Shown here: in pieces, positions 1 to 8,550 of the stretch
Layout: each line of letters begins with the position of its first letter
How positions within the stretch are numbered: the first letter of the stretch is position 1
Source of the DNA: Sphingobacteriia bacterium 24-36-13
Lineage (GTDB): Bacteria; Bacteroidota; Bacteroidia; Chitinophagales; Chitinophagaceae
Direction: 5' to 3'
Assembly: GCA_002281875.1 (NCBI GenBank)
Contig: NCHN01000012.1
Span: 1 to 64,000 of the forward strand
Length of the DNA: 64,000 bases
The notes under the pieces: generated by a model
Told to the model about the DNA's origin: nothing
Database searches by the model: none
Seen by the model: only the letters and a program-made list of their open reading frames with translations
Program-made: the position numbers and the translations under genes

Positions 1-172
1 TAAGTTCCAAGAATGGCACGCAAGTCATGAAGAAAACATCACTCGCAGAAACAGTGAACACAAGAGCAAGCAAGTTGCTAAAAGAGCGTATGTTCCTGTT
101 GTTAAAAAAGTAGAAGAAAAGCAAGAAGAGTCTGCTGCTCCAGCTGAAGAATCAGCTCCTGCAGAAGCTTAA
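1..172 (+). CDS. rpsP: 30S ribosomal protein S16, C-terminal tail (partial)
   Basis: The open frame enters from the left edge (frame starting at base 2) and stops with TAA at 170-172. The visible tail of about 56 residues is charged (KFQEWHASHEEN) and ends in an Ala/Glu/Pro-rich extension. Such extensions are common on S16 of Bacteroidota. No conserved S16 core is visible, so the call rests mainly on the tail type and on rimM directly downstream, since rpsP-rimM is a widely conserved pair. S16 is a small-subunit assembly protein. A strong terminator follows, so rimM probably depends on read-through or its own promoter. Confidence 0.72.
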   Translation, partial: KFQEWHASHEENITRRNSEHKSKQVAKRAYVPVVKKVEEKQEESAAPAEESAPAEA

Positions 173-197
173 TTGTAGAATTCATACATCTGTTAGA

Positions 198-222
198 GGG
201 TCCAGCTTACTGGACCCTTTTT
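198..222 (+). terminator. Rho-independent terminator after rpsP
   Basis: A perfect 8-bp stem (GGGTCCAG / CTGGACCC) with a CTTA loop is followed by five T residues. It lies 25 bases after the rpsP stop and ends 32 bases before rimM. Confidence 0.85.
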
Positions 223-254
223 CATTATCCCTATTCATTTTGTAACTTGCGCAC

Positions 255-779
255 ATGAAGGAATATATTCATATTGGAAAATTAGTAGCCGTTTTTGGCG
301 TGAAAGGTGAATTAATTTTAAAACATTCATTAGGAAAAAAATCCAATTTAAAAGAAGCATCTGCCATTTTTGTGGAAGAGACAAAAGGCTCTTATATCCC
401 TTATTTTTTAGAAACGGCAAAAGCAAAAGACGAAGAAGAAACTTTTATAAAATTAGAGGGAGTCAATAGTAAAGAAGCAGCTGCAAGATTTACTGCAAAG
501 CCAGTTTGGTTATTAGATGCAGACTTTAGAAAGCTTGCTGGTAAAGATGCCCCTATTTCTTTATTGGGCTATGAAGTAATAACAGATGAAGACGAGAATT
601 TAGGCCCAATTGAAGAAGTGATTGAACAACCGCATCAAGTATTGTTGCGCGTAACTTTAGAAGGCAACGAAGCCTTAATTCCTTTGCATGCAGAAACCTT
701 AGATAAGATAGATCGAGTTGCACAAAAAGTATATGTTACCTTACCAGATGGGTTACTGGATATTTATCGAGGGTTATAA
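255..779 (+). CDS. rimM: Ribosome maturation factor RimM
   Basis: This 174-residue protein has the normal RimM length. It opens with IHIGKLVAVFGVKGEL, which matches the family's N-terminal G-x-hydrophobic-GxxGEL signature. The C-terminal PRC-barrel half contains the stretch ALIPLHAETLDKID, close to the usual 'PFV..I...D' pattern. RimM binds S19 in the 30S head and helps late maturation of 16S rRNA. It follows rpsP, the classical context; trmD, often third in that operon, is absent here. The ATG at 255 is the first in frame after the terminator. The call is secure. Confidence 0.95.
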   Translation: MKEYIHIGKLVAVFGVKGELILKHSLGKKSNLKEASAIFVEETKGSYIPYFLETAKAKDEEETFIKLEGVNSKEAAARFTAKPVWLLDADFRKLAGKDAPISLLGYEVITDEDENLGPIEEVIEQPHQVLLRVTLEGNEALIPLHAETLDKIDRVAQKVYVTLPDGLLDIYRGL

Positions 780-784
780 ATGCT

Positions 785-2215
785 TTAATCTTTTGAATTG
801 ATCCATTCTTTAGCTTTCTCTAATACTGCATCTTTATTTTTTGCTGGAAGTACCAATACATCAGGTAAAATAGCATTGCTATTTTTTTCATTACCATCTG
901 CTCTGAAAAACATTTTGCTGGGTCCTCTAGCTATGATTTGACTATTGGGTAACATGAAGTTGAACATTTCTCCATAATCATTTCCTGGTTCAGCAGTTGG
1001 AGTTCCAAATACCTTGGCTAACTGATAGGTTTTAATTCCATCACTAAACATATTGGCGCTACTGAAAGTATTTGGGCCAATTAATAAAGCTGTTTTCCCT
1101 TTAAACCTTTGTGGATTTTCTAATGGCTTTTTTAAGTCTTTATTGTCGTAAAAATACACTGATCCATTTTGCATAGTAAAATAGAAAGCAGGTTCTTCTT
1201 TTCCTCCTTGACTTCCCTTCATAAATTGTTTGTATGGTTCGCTTACTTTCCATTTCATACCCGCAGTAAGTCTATACGGTTTGTTACTAAAATAGGGAAT
1301 CATTAATTCGGCCAGTGCAGAATTACCTCCGCCGTTTTCTCTAATATCAATAATTAGCCCTTTAGCTTTTGCTGCATTTATTTTAGTAAAACTCTCTGCT
1401 AAAAATTGTGAAAATGGGTTGCTGGGGTCATTGGTCATATTATTATAACGGATATAGGCAATGGAGTCTGGTAATAGTTCAAAACTATAAGGGATTATTT
1501 GAGTCCTTTTTATTGATGCCATTGCTTTATTGATGCTATCAGCTTGTTGCTGATTGTACCCTTTTACTTTAAACTGAATCTTTTTTCCTTCTGCGTTTAC
1601 AGCGCTAATATAATAGGGACTTTTAACTCCATGTAAGAATAAAAGCTTTCTAATATAAGTGGCAACTTGCTGATTTTTCCAACTAGCTAATCCGCCAAAA
1701 TACTTGCCGTATAGTTGATTAATCGCAGCTATATTTTTACCATTGATAGATAAAATAGTCCCTCCTTTTTTTAAATATTGTTCTTTACTTATATCCAAAT
1801 CAATTTCCCATCCAAGTTGATTAGACGATTTTATTAAGTATGGAAATCGCAGCGATTGTTGAAATAAACTATCTGAAATTTTTGCAGATGGTAAACCGAG
1901 ATGACCTTCATTTAAAGCAGCAGCCATCTTTCCTATAACTAAGATTGCTTGGTTTATGGAAACTTCTTTGGGCAGTTGCGTGAGTAATTTATTTTCTAAT
2001 TGATTAAGTGATTCTTTACTTATGGCATGGTACATATTTACATGCGATGCTTCTAAGGTTGTTTTCCAAAATTGAATATCTTTTATCAGCGCTGTTTTTG
2101 AAATAGTTAAGGGAGCTTTTTCTTTTGTGGTTGCTTCTTTATATAATACAAAGGATTGTGCTGTTGCAAATAGCATGCACCAAGAAAAGAAGGCTGTAAT
2201 AATTCCCTTTTTCAT
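785..2215 (-). CDS. Secreted S41-family peptidase
   Basis: The 476-residue protein starts with a signal peptide (MKKGIITAFFSWCMLFATAQ) and so is probably periplasmic or exported. The C-terminal half has S41 (tail-specific protease) features: LIIDIRENGGGNSALAEL, typical of the core, and NTFSSANMF, where the first Ser of the SS pair is the likely nucleophile. The middle section (GGTILSINGKNI) looks like a degenerate PDZ segment. These enzymes cleave proteins or peptides near the C terminus. The substrate is unknown. It is transcribed convergently with rimM (five bases apart) and divergently from dinB. Confidence 0.85.
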   Translation of the reverse strand: MKKGIITAFFSWCMLFATAQSFVLYKEATTKEKAPLTISKTALIKDIQFWKTTLEASHVNMYHAISKESLNQLENKLLTQLPKEVSINQAILVIGKMAAALNEGHLGLPSAKISDSLFQQSLRFPYLIKSSNQLGWEIDLDISKEQYLKKGGTILSINGKNIAAINQLYGKYFGGLASWKNQQVATYIRKLLFLHGVKSPYYISAVNAEGKKIQFKVKGYNQQQADSINKAMASIKRTQIIPYSFELLPDSIAYIRYNNMTNDPSNPFSQFLAESFTKINAAKAKGLIIDIRENGGGNSALAELMIPYFSNKPYRLTAGMKWKVSEPYKQFMKGSQGGKEEPAFYFTMQNGSVYFYDNKDLKKPLENPQRFKGKTALLIGPNTFSSANMFSDGIKTYQLAKVFGTPTAEPGNDYGEMFNFMLPNSQIIARGPSKMFFRADGNEKNSNAILPDVLVLPAKNKDAVLEKAKEWINSKD

Positions 2216-2293
2216 TTTAATGATTTAGTGCAAAAATAGCTTGATTTAAAATAGGCGTCCATCACATAAAAAGGTGATATTGCTACCAATATT

Positions 2294-3475
2294 ATGCAAG
2301 GCCCTCAACGATATATTGCTCATTTAGATTTAGACTCCTTTTTTGTGAGTGTAGAAATGTTGAATGACCCTAGCTTAAAAGGGAAAGCAGTGATTGTGGG
2401 TGGTAGTGCTGATAGGGGTGTAGTAACTACTTGTAGTTACGAGGCACGTAAGTACGGTGTAAGAAGTGCCATGCCAATGAAAACAGCCATGAAGTTATGT
2501 CCTCATGCTATTTTGGTAAAAGGCACACGTGGAGAATACAGCAGGTACTCTAGATGGGTTACGGAAATTATCGCTGCTAAAGCACCATTGTTTGAGAAAG
2601 CTTCCATAGATGAATTCTTTATTGATCTAACGGGTATGGATAAATTTTTTGATCCATACCAGTGGACCATTGATTTGAGAAATGAAATTATGGAGACCAC
2701 TGGATTGCCTATTTCATTTGGTTTAGCAAGTAATAAAATGGTTGCTAAAATTGCAACAGATGAAGCAAAGCCCAACGGCTTTTTATTTGTACAGCCTGGA
2801 ATGGAAAAAGAATTTTTAGCCCCATTGCCTGTCAATAAATTTTCTGGTGTTGGTGAATCGCTTCACAGTAAGCTCAATCAAATGGGTATTTATACCATCC
2901 AACAATTGAGTAATACGCCTATAACCCTTTTAGAAAAAATATTGGGAAAATCAGGAGCAGATCTTTGGAAAAAATCGCAAGGTATTCATGAAGGAATTGT
3001 GCAGCCTTATCATGAGTCTAAGTCAATTTCAACAGAAAATACTTTTGAAGAAAACAAAACCGACGTGGCATTTTTGTTGAGTGAGTTGGTAAGAATGACT
3101 GAAAAAGTAGCGTATGAATTAAGGCAAGATGGAAAGTTGGCAGGTTGTATTGCAGTTAAAATACGTTATCCCAATTTTGATACTACTTCAAAGCAAATCG
3201 CTATCAGTTATACGTTACGCGATGATGAATTGATACCAGTTGCCATTGATTTATTTCATAAACTTTACCAAAAAGGTCAACCCATTCGATTATTAGGCGT
3301 TCGTTTGTCTGAACTTACTTCGCACAAATTGCAAGGTTCATTATTTGATGAAACAGACAAAAAGGATGATCTCTATAAAGCCATTGATGCGGTAAAAAAT
3401 AAGTTTGGCAAAACTGCATTACAAAAAGCCAGGACAGTAAAATCTCCTGAAAAAGACAATCCAACTAAAGGATAA
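2294..3475 (+). CDS. dinB: DNA polymerase IV (Y-family translesion polymerase)
   Basis: The 393-residue protein shows the Y-family catalytic blocks. AHLDLDSFFVSVE near the N terminus carries the first metal-binding aspartates, and SIDEFFIDLTG carries the Asp-Glu pair. The palm, finger and little-finger regions all appear present, and the length is normal for DinB. The enzyme copies past damaged template bases with low fidelity. It is a single gene between divergent and co-directional neighbours. No LexA-like box was recognised upstream. Confidence 0.95.
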   Translation: MQGPQRYIAHLDLDSFFVSVEMLNDPSLKGKAVIVGGSADRGVVTTCSYEARKYGVRSAMPMKTAMKLCPHAILVKGTRGEYSRYSRWVTEIIAAKAPLFEKASIDEFFIDLTGMDKFFDPYQWTIDLRNEIMETTGLPISFGLASNKMVAKIATDEAKPNGFLFVQPGMEKEFLAPLPVNKFSGVGESLHSKLNQMGIYTIQQLSNTPITLLEKILGKSGADLWKKSQGIHEGIVQPYHESKSISTENTFEENKTDVAFLLSELVRMTEKVAYELRQDGKLAGCIAVKIRYPNFDTTSKQIAISYTLRDDELIPVAIDLFHKLYQKGQPIRLLGVRLSELTSHKLQGSLFDETDKKDDLYKAIDAVKNKFGKTALQKARTVKSPEKDNPTKG

Positions 3476-3533
3476 TTTATTAGTCTACTAAATTAGTAGG
3501 AATATCATATATTCGCTTTCTAAATTCAATACT

Positions 3534-4169
3534 ATGGCTTTAAGACTTGGCGATATCGCCCCCAATTTTGCTGCACAAACAAGTGTAGGTCCAATTGATT
3601 TTTATGAATACTTGGGCAATAGCTGGGGAGTACTTTTTTCACATCCTGCTGATTATACCCCCGTTTGTACAACCGAATTGGGCAGAACTGCTGCTTTAAA
3701 AGAAGCTTTTGAAAAGCGAAATGTAAAAGTTTTGGCATTAAGTGTAGATAGTTTAGAAAAACATGCTGGTTGGATTGGCGATATCAATGAAACCCAACAT
3801 ACGCTGGTTGATTTTCCAATAATTGCAGACGAAGACAGAAGCATTGCTCATGCCTATGATATGATTCACCCAAATGCTTCAGAAACTTTTACGGTCCGCT
3901 CATTATTTATCATTGGGCCAGATAAGAAAGTGAAATTGATGATTACTTATCCAGCTTCTACTGGTAGAAATTTTAATGAAGTATTGCGAGTAATTGATTC
4001 TTTACAACTTACAGCTCAATATAGTGTTGCTACGCCCGCAGATTGGAAAGAAGGAGAAGATGTTATTGTGGTTCCAGCTGTAAGCACGGCTGAAGCTATT
4101 CAACGTTTTCCAAAAGGAGTAACAGTGGTAAAACCCTATTTGCGTTATACTCCTCAACCAAATAAATAA
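3534..4169 (+). CDS. 1-Cys peroxiredoxin (Prx6-type)
   Basis: This 211-residue protein has the peroxidatic motif SHPADYTPVCTTE with Cys at about residue 45. The longer C-terminal arm (residues 150-211) and the lack of a second conserved Cys in the usual resolving position place it in the Prx6/AhpC-TSA 1-Cys group. It reduces hydrogen peroxide and organic peroxides in the cytoplasm. A plausible -7 element (TATATTCG, one base off TAnnTTTG) lies about 25 bases before the ATG. A terminator follows, so the gene is probably monocistronic. Confidence 0.92.
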   Translation: MALRLGDIAPNFAAQTSVGPIDFYEYLGNSWGVLFSHPADYTPVCTTELGRTAALKEAFEKRNVKVLALSVDSLEKHAGWIGDINETQHTLVDFPIIADEDRSIAHAYDMIHPNASETFTVRSLFIIGPDKKVKLMITYPASTGRNFNEVLRVIDSLQLTAQYSVATPADWKEGEDVIVVPAVSTAEAIQRFPKGVTVVKPYLRYTPQPNK

Positions 4170-4188
4170 TTTTTTAGTTGTTGATTAT

Positions 4189-4214
4189 GCCCGGCAAATG
4201 CTGGGCTTTTTTTT
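4189..4214 (+). terminator. Rho-independent terminator after peroxiredoxin gene
   Basis: The arms GCCCGGC and GCTGGGC (one G-T wobble) enclose an AAAT loop and are followed by eight T residues, 20 bases after the stop codon. Confidence 0.85.
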
Positions 4215-4252
4215 GTTCAGTATAGAATGCTTAACTTTCTAAAAATCCTTTT

Positions 4253-5524
4253 ATGCGTAAATACTTTTTGGCTGCAATTTTATTAATCGGCAATACAGTA
4301 ATGGCACAACGAACATTGATTCATTGTGGTCAATTGATTGATGTAAAAAACGCAACTCAACTACCTGCAATGACTATTGTAGTAGAAGGGAATAAAATTG
4401 TTGAAGTTCAAAAAGGATATACTGCTGCAACAGCAGGTAGTACAGTGATAGATTTAAAGAAGCTAACCGTAATGCCAGGCTTAATTGATATGCATGTGCA
4501 TTTGGAATCTGAAACTGGACCAGCTAGTTATTTAAACGGATTTACTTTTAACCCTGCAGATTATGCGTTTCAATCGGTCATGTTTGCTGAAAAAACTTTG
4601 ATGAGTGGATTTACTGCAGTAAGAGATTTAGGGGGTACCAATGTAAATATTGCATTAAGAAATGCCATCAATAAAGGTTGGGTTGTTGGACCTCGGGTGT
4701 ATACCGCTGGAAAATCCTTGGCTTCCACTGGAGGGCATGCTGATCCCACCAATAATTATAGAAAAGATTTAATGGGTGATCCTGGTCCAAGAGAAGGAGT
4801 AGTAAACAGTGTAGAAGACGCGGCAAAAGCGGTACGTCAACGGTATAAAGATGGAGCAGATTTAATTAAAATTACCGCAACTGGCGGTGTACTCAGTATG
4901 GCCAAAGATGGCAGTGGTGCTCAATTTAGCATTGAAGAAATAAAAGCCATAGTTCAAACTGCCAATGACTATGGATTTAAAGTTGCTGCACACGCGCATG
5001 GTGCAGAAGGTATGAAAAGAGCCGTTTTAGGTGGAGTACATTCCATTGAACATGGTAGTTATATGTCTGAAGAAGTAATGGATTTAATGAAAGAAAAAGG
5101 CACTTATTTAGTACCTACTATTGTAGCTGGTAAATCAACCGCAGACTCTGCTAAAAAACCTGGCTACTATCCAGATATTGTAAAAGCCAAAGCCTTAGTG
5201 ATTGGAAATTTTATTCAGGGCACTTTTGCAAAAGCTTATAAGAAAGGGGTAAAAATTGCATTTGGTACCGATGCAGGTGTATATGCACATGGAAAAAATT
5301 GGATGGAATTTCAATACATGACCGAAGTGGGTATGCCTATTTTAGAAGCCATTAAATGTGCAACCGTGAATGCTGCCGACTTATTAGGAGACGACAGCAT
5401 TGGAAGTATTGAAAAGGGAAAAATGGCCGATATTATTGCTGTAGAAGGTAATCCTCAACAAGATGTCAGCAGTATGAGCCGGGTACAATTTGTAATGAAA
5501 GGTGGCAAAGTATTTAAACAATAA
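4253..5524 (+). CDS. Secreted metal-dependent amidohydrolase
   Basis: The 423-residue protein starts with a signal peptide (MRKYFLAAILLIGNTVMAQ). It carries the metal ligands of the amidohydrolase superfamily in order: GLIDMHVHL (HxH), the barrel His in KVAAHAHG, SIEHG, and the Asp of FGTDAGVY. The set is that of imidazolonepropionase-like and Xaa-Pro dipeptidase-like exported hydrolases. Substrates are probably N-acylated amino acids or cyclic amides, but this cannot be read from sequence. It stands alone and is convergent with the pseudouridine synthase gene, with three bases between the stops. Confidence 0.9.
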   Translation: MRKYFLAAILLIGNTVMAQRTLIHCGQLIDVKNATQLPAMTIVVEGNKIVEVQKGYTAATAGSTVIDLKKLTVMPGLIDMHVHLESETGPASYLNGFTFNPADYAFQSVMFAEKTLMSGFTAVRDLGGTNVNIALRNAINKGWVVGPRVYTAGKSLASTGGHADPTNNYRKDLMGDPGPREGVVNSVEDAAKAVRQRYKDGADLIKITATGGVLSMAKDGSGAQFSIEEIKAIVQTANDYGFKVAAHAHGAEGMKRAVLGGVHSIEHGSYMSEEVMDLMKEKGTYLVPTIVAGKSTADSAKKPGYYPDIVKAKALVIGNFIQGTFAKAYKKGVKIAFGTDAGVYAHGKNWMEFQYMTEVGMPILEAIKCATVNAADLLGDDSIGSIEKGKMADIIAVEGNPQQDVSSMSRVQFVMKGGKVFKQ

Positions 5525-5527
5525 CCA

Positions 5528-6238
5528 TTACCCTTTCCATTTTTTTAATTGTTGTAACACTGCTCTAAGGTCCTTTGGCAATGGTGCTTCCAATTGATAA
5601 GCAATTTCATTGTAAGTAAAATTCAATTGGAAAGAATGCAAAGCCAATCTTGACAAAATTGGTTTTTCTTCTTCAGCTACTTTTGCCAATTTAAAATTCT
5701 TTTTGATTGTAGAGAGCAAAATGGGTTTGGCGTCTCCGTATATTTCATCGCAAACAATGCTATGTCCAATATGCTGCATATGCACCCTAATTTGGTGTGT
5801 TCTTCCTGTATGTATTTGAAAACGTACCCACGAAAACAACCTAAATTGTTCTACCACTTCATAATCAGTTAAAGATGGTTTGCCTTTTACATGAGTCATC
5901 ATTTTAGTGGTTTTCCCAGGATGTTCCATAATAGCAGCATCAATGCTTCCACTCGGGTTCATCATTTGACCATTCACTAATCCCAGATAAAATTTTTCCA
6001 TTTCCCTGCTTTCAAAAAGTTGGGAGAGGGCTTTATGTGATTCTTCGTGTTTGGCAAAAATGATAATGCCACTGGTATCTCTATCTAAACGATGGACCGT
6101 ATAAATATTTCCGTACCGTTGTTTTAATAGGTCTTTTAAAGACTTTTCTACGCCCATTCTATCGGGAATACTCAATAAGCCTGAAGTTTTGTTTACTGCA
6201 ACAAAATCGGCTGTTTCTACTATGATATCAATGCTCAT
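5528..6238 (-). CDS. RluA-family pseudouridine synthase
   Basis: This 236-residue protein has the RluA catalytic motif VHRLDRDTSGIIIFAK, in which the central Asp attacks the target uridine. A second conserved block, IHTGRTHQIRVHMQHIGH, is also present. There is no N-terminal S4 domain and the length is short, so it is a minimal RluA-type enzyme modifying rRNA or tRNA. The target cannot be assigned. Its start overlaps the stop of the upstream RluB-type gene by four bases, so the two are probably translationally coupled. Confidence 0.93.
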   Translation of the reverse strand: MSIDIIVETADFVAVNKTSGLLSIPDRMGVEKSLKDLLKQRYGNIYTVHRLDRDTSGIIIFAKHEESHKALSQLFESREMEKFYLGLVNGQMMNPSGSIDAAIMEHPGKTTKMMTHVKGKPSLTDYEVVEQFRLFSWVRFQIHTGRTHQIRVHMQHIGHSIVCDEIYGDAKPILLSTIKKNFKLAKVAEEEKPILSRLALHSFQLNFTYNEIAYQLEAPLPKDLRAVLQQLKKWKG

Positions 6239-7413
6239 GCGTTTACTTCTGACTTGTTTTTTCTAAGAAAAGATTTGTTCATGAATTTAAGTAAACGCAC
6301 TTCTTTATCGTTTAAAAAACGCCACTTACTTCTCTCTACATTTTTCTTGGTAAGATTGGCAAACATTACTCTATCTAATGCTTTAACATCGTATCCTAAG
6401 TGTTCAAAAATTCTACGTACGATTCTATTTCTACCACTATGAATTTCTATGCCTACCACATTCTTACTTTTGCTATCGGCATATCCAACAGAATCTGCAG
6501 CAACAAACCCATCTTCTAAAGTGATGCCACTTACTATAGAATCTAAATCTTTTTTAGTAACTGGTTTATCAAGGGTTACCTCATAAATTTTCTTTACTTC
6601 AAATGAAGGATGAGTCAGCTTTTGCGCTAATTCACCATCGTTGGTTAACAACAAAACACCGGTAGTATTTCTATCCAATCTTCCAACAGGATATACTCTT
6701 TCTGGTGTAGCACCCTTGATTAAATCAAGCACTGTTTTTCTTCCTTGCGGATCGCTTGCAGTGGTTAAATAATCTTTGGGTTTATTCAATAAAATATAGA
6801 CCGAATTACGTTGTAAAAAAATGGGTTTCCCTTTCACTAAAATTTTATCTGCCTGAGAAACTTTGTAACCCGGTTCAAAAATTTTATCGCCATTCACGGT
6901 TACTTTACCTTCTTTAACCAATTCAGCCGCTTCTCTTCTTCCACAAACACCTGAATGCGCCACATATTTATTAAGGGGGATTAAAGACTCTCTGGTAGTG
7001 GCATCTTTTTTATCGGCATCCATTGGATTGCCAGGATAGGTTGCTTTTGCTGGTTTAGCTGCCCCTTTTTCGTTTTTGAATGCTTTATAAGAACCAGCTG
7101 CTGGTTTTGCAGAGCCGGCTGCTGCTGGTCTACCTGGTCCTTTTGCTGCGCTTACTGGTCTTCCTGCTCGGCTAGTAGGTTTGTCAGATGGAGCCGATTT
7201 AGTATGAGCTGATTCTCTTGGTGGTGCAGCAACTTTTTTTGGATCTATATATTCTTCTCCACGAGCTTTTGCTTTTTTTCTTGCCCTCATTTCTTCGCCA
7301 GCAGCTCTTGCATCTGCTTTGTTCTTTCTTTTTTCTTGGCGATAGGCTTCTTTAATGGCAGCGCCTTTTTTCTTTTCGGCAAATTTGCTGAAGTTGTCTG
7401 TACGTTTTTGCAT
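6235..7413 (-). CDS. RluB/RsuA-family rRNA pseudouridine synthase with basic N-terminal extension
   Basis: The 392-residue protein has three parts. Residues 1 to about 140 form a low-complexity Lys/Ala/Arg/Pro-rich extension, probably RNA-binding and disordered. An S4 RNA-binding domain follows (NKYVAHSGVCGRREAAELVK). The catalytic domain contains VGRLDRNTTGVLLLTNDGE, with the nucleophilic Asp, and IHSGRNRIVRRIFEHLG. RluB-like enzymes modify 23S rRNA near the peptidyl-transferase centre. Long basic extensions are frequent in Bacteroidota homologues. It is the first gene of a two-gene minus-strand unit. Confidence 0.93.
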   Translation of the reverse strand: MQKRTDNFSKFAEKKKGAAIKEAYRQEKRKNKADARAAGEEMRARKKAKARGEEYIDPKKVAAPPRESAHTKSAPSDKPTSRAGRPVSAAKGPGRPAAAGSAKPAAGSYKAFKNEKGAAKPAKATYPGNPMDADKKDATTRESLIPLNKYVAHSGVCGRREAAELVKEGKVTVNGDKIFEPGYKVSQADKILVKGKPIFLQRNSVYILLNKPKDYLTTASDPQGRKTVLDLIKGATPERVYPVGRLDRNTTGVLLLTNDGELAQKLTHPSFEVKKIYEVTLDKPVTKKDLDSIVSGITLEDGFVAADSVGYADSKSKNVVGIEIHSGRNRIVRRIFEHLGYDVKALDRVMFANLTKKNVERSKWRFLNDKEVRLLKFMNKSFLRKNKSEVNA

Positions 7414-7464
7414 GGTGTTGGTTTGCTGTTTTACAACAGGATTTAAAATTAAGTATATGTTGAA

Positions 7465-8508
7465 TTAGCCTTTATTAGCCAATTGCCCGCAAGCTGCATC
7501 AATATCTTTACCCCTGCTTCTTCTCAATCTTGCATTCACTTTATTAGCCGCAAGAATATCCATAAATGTTTGGGTATCTTCTTCGTCTGGTTTGGTAAAC
7601 TTGAATGCATCAATGCTATTGTATTCAATAATATTGATTAAGTCTGCGGGTATTTGTCTGAACACTTTCGTTAACTCTTCTGCATCTTTTGCAGAGTCGT
7701 TTAGATTTTTAAATAAGATGTATTCTAGGGTAATTTCGTTACCTGTTTTCTTATAAAAATAATTTAATGCCTCCGTTAAAACCTTGATATTATTGGTTTC
7801 ATTGATCGGCATAATTTGATTTCGTTTAGCATCATTGGGAGCATGCAAAGACAAAGCCAATTTAAACTTCACTTGATCATCGCCCAGCATTCTAATTTGT
7901 TTGGCAACCCCTGCTGTGGAAACGGTGATTCTTCTAGGACTCATAAACAATCCATCTTTTGCAGAAATGCGTTCAATGGCTTTCAACACATTATTATAGT
8001 TGAGTAATGGTTCGCCCATTCCCATGAATACAATATTGGTTAATTTTTTTTCAAAAACCTGTTCGCTTTGTTGATTAATTAAAACAACTTGGTCTACAAT
8101 TTCATCGTAAGTTAAATTTCGCTTACGTTCCATATAACCAGTTGCACAAAATTTACAACTTAAACTACAGCCAATTTGAGAAGACACACAAGCTGTTTTT
8201 CGATCATCTGTTGGAATTAATACTCCCTCTACTAAATGTCCATCAAAAGTTTTAAATCTACTTTTAACGGTTCCATCATTGCTGTATTGGGTAGCATCTA
8301 CACGCAAAGCCGGCAGGGAAAAATCGGCCGCCATTTTAGTCCGCAGTTCTTTGCTAAGATTACTCATATCTTCAAAACTGTGGGCGTGCTTTTGCCATAT
8401 CCATTCCTGCACCTGCTTGATCCTAAATTTCTTTTCGCCAATGCTTTCAAAATAAGTCTCCAAATCTTGTTGGCTTTGATGGCGAATATTGGGTAAAGAG
8501 GCACTCAT
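7465..8508 (-). CDS. rlmN: 23S rRNA (adenine2503-C2)/tRNA methyltransferase, radical SAM
   Basis: The radical-SAM cluster motif CSLSCKFCATG (CxxxCxxC) and the GMGEPLLNYNNV block identify RlmN. The enzyme methylates A2503 of 23S rRNA and A37 of some tRNAs. The C-terminal catalytic Cys region (RSRGKDIDAACGQLA) is present. The frame stays open upstream to 8541, but the Met at 8508 is preferred. It gives the usual N terminus (MSASLPNIRHQ, 347 residues), and a perfect TAnnTTTG element lies four bases before it, inside the longer reading. The gene is divergent from the thiolase gene. Confidence 0.95.
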   Translation of the reverse strand: MSASLPNIRHQSQQDLETYFESIGEKKFRIKQVQEWIWQKHAHSFEDMSNLSKELRTKMAADFSLPALRVDATQYSNDGTVKSRFKTFDGHLVEGVLIPTDDRKTACVSSQIGCSLSCKFCATGYMERKRNLTYDEIVDQVVLINQQSEQVFEKKLTNIVFMGMGEPLLNYNNVLKAIERISAKDGLFMSPRRITVSTAGVAKQIRMLGDDQVKFKLALSLHAPNDAKRNQIMPINETNNIKVLTEALNYFYKKTGNEITLEYILFKNLNDSAKDAEELTKVFRQIPADLINIIEYNSIDAFKFTKPDEEDTQTFMDILAANKVNARLRRSRGKDIDAACGQLANKG

Positions 8509-8512
8509 TCTG

Positions 8513-8520
8513 CAAAGATA
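8513..8520 (-). promoter_or_regulatory. Bacteroidota -7 promoter element of rlmN
   Basis: Read on the minus strand this is TATCTTTG, a perfect TAnnTTTG match. It ends four bases before the ATG at 8508, so the transcript would be leaderless or nearly so. No clear -33 TTG was assigned. Confidence 0.6.
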
Positions 8521-8550
8521 ACTTATATCTTGCAGCCTCAACCATCCTGT

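Noticed and set aside
3485-3499. Hairpin CTACTA-AAT-TAGTAG after dinB
   Set aside because: The stem is short and AT-rich and has no T run, so it is not reported as a terminator.
8530-8550. Longer thiolase starting at TTG 8530
   Set aside because: The ATG at 8551 gives the conserved thiolase N terminus; the extension has no family counterpart.
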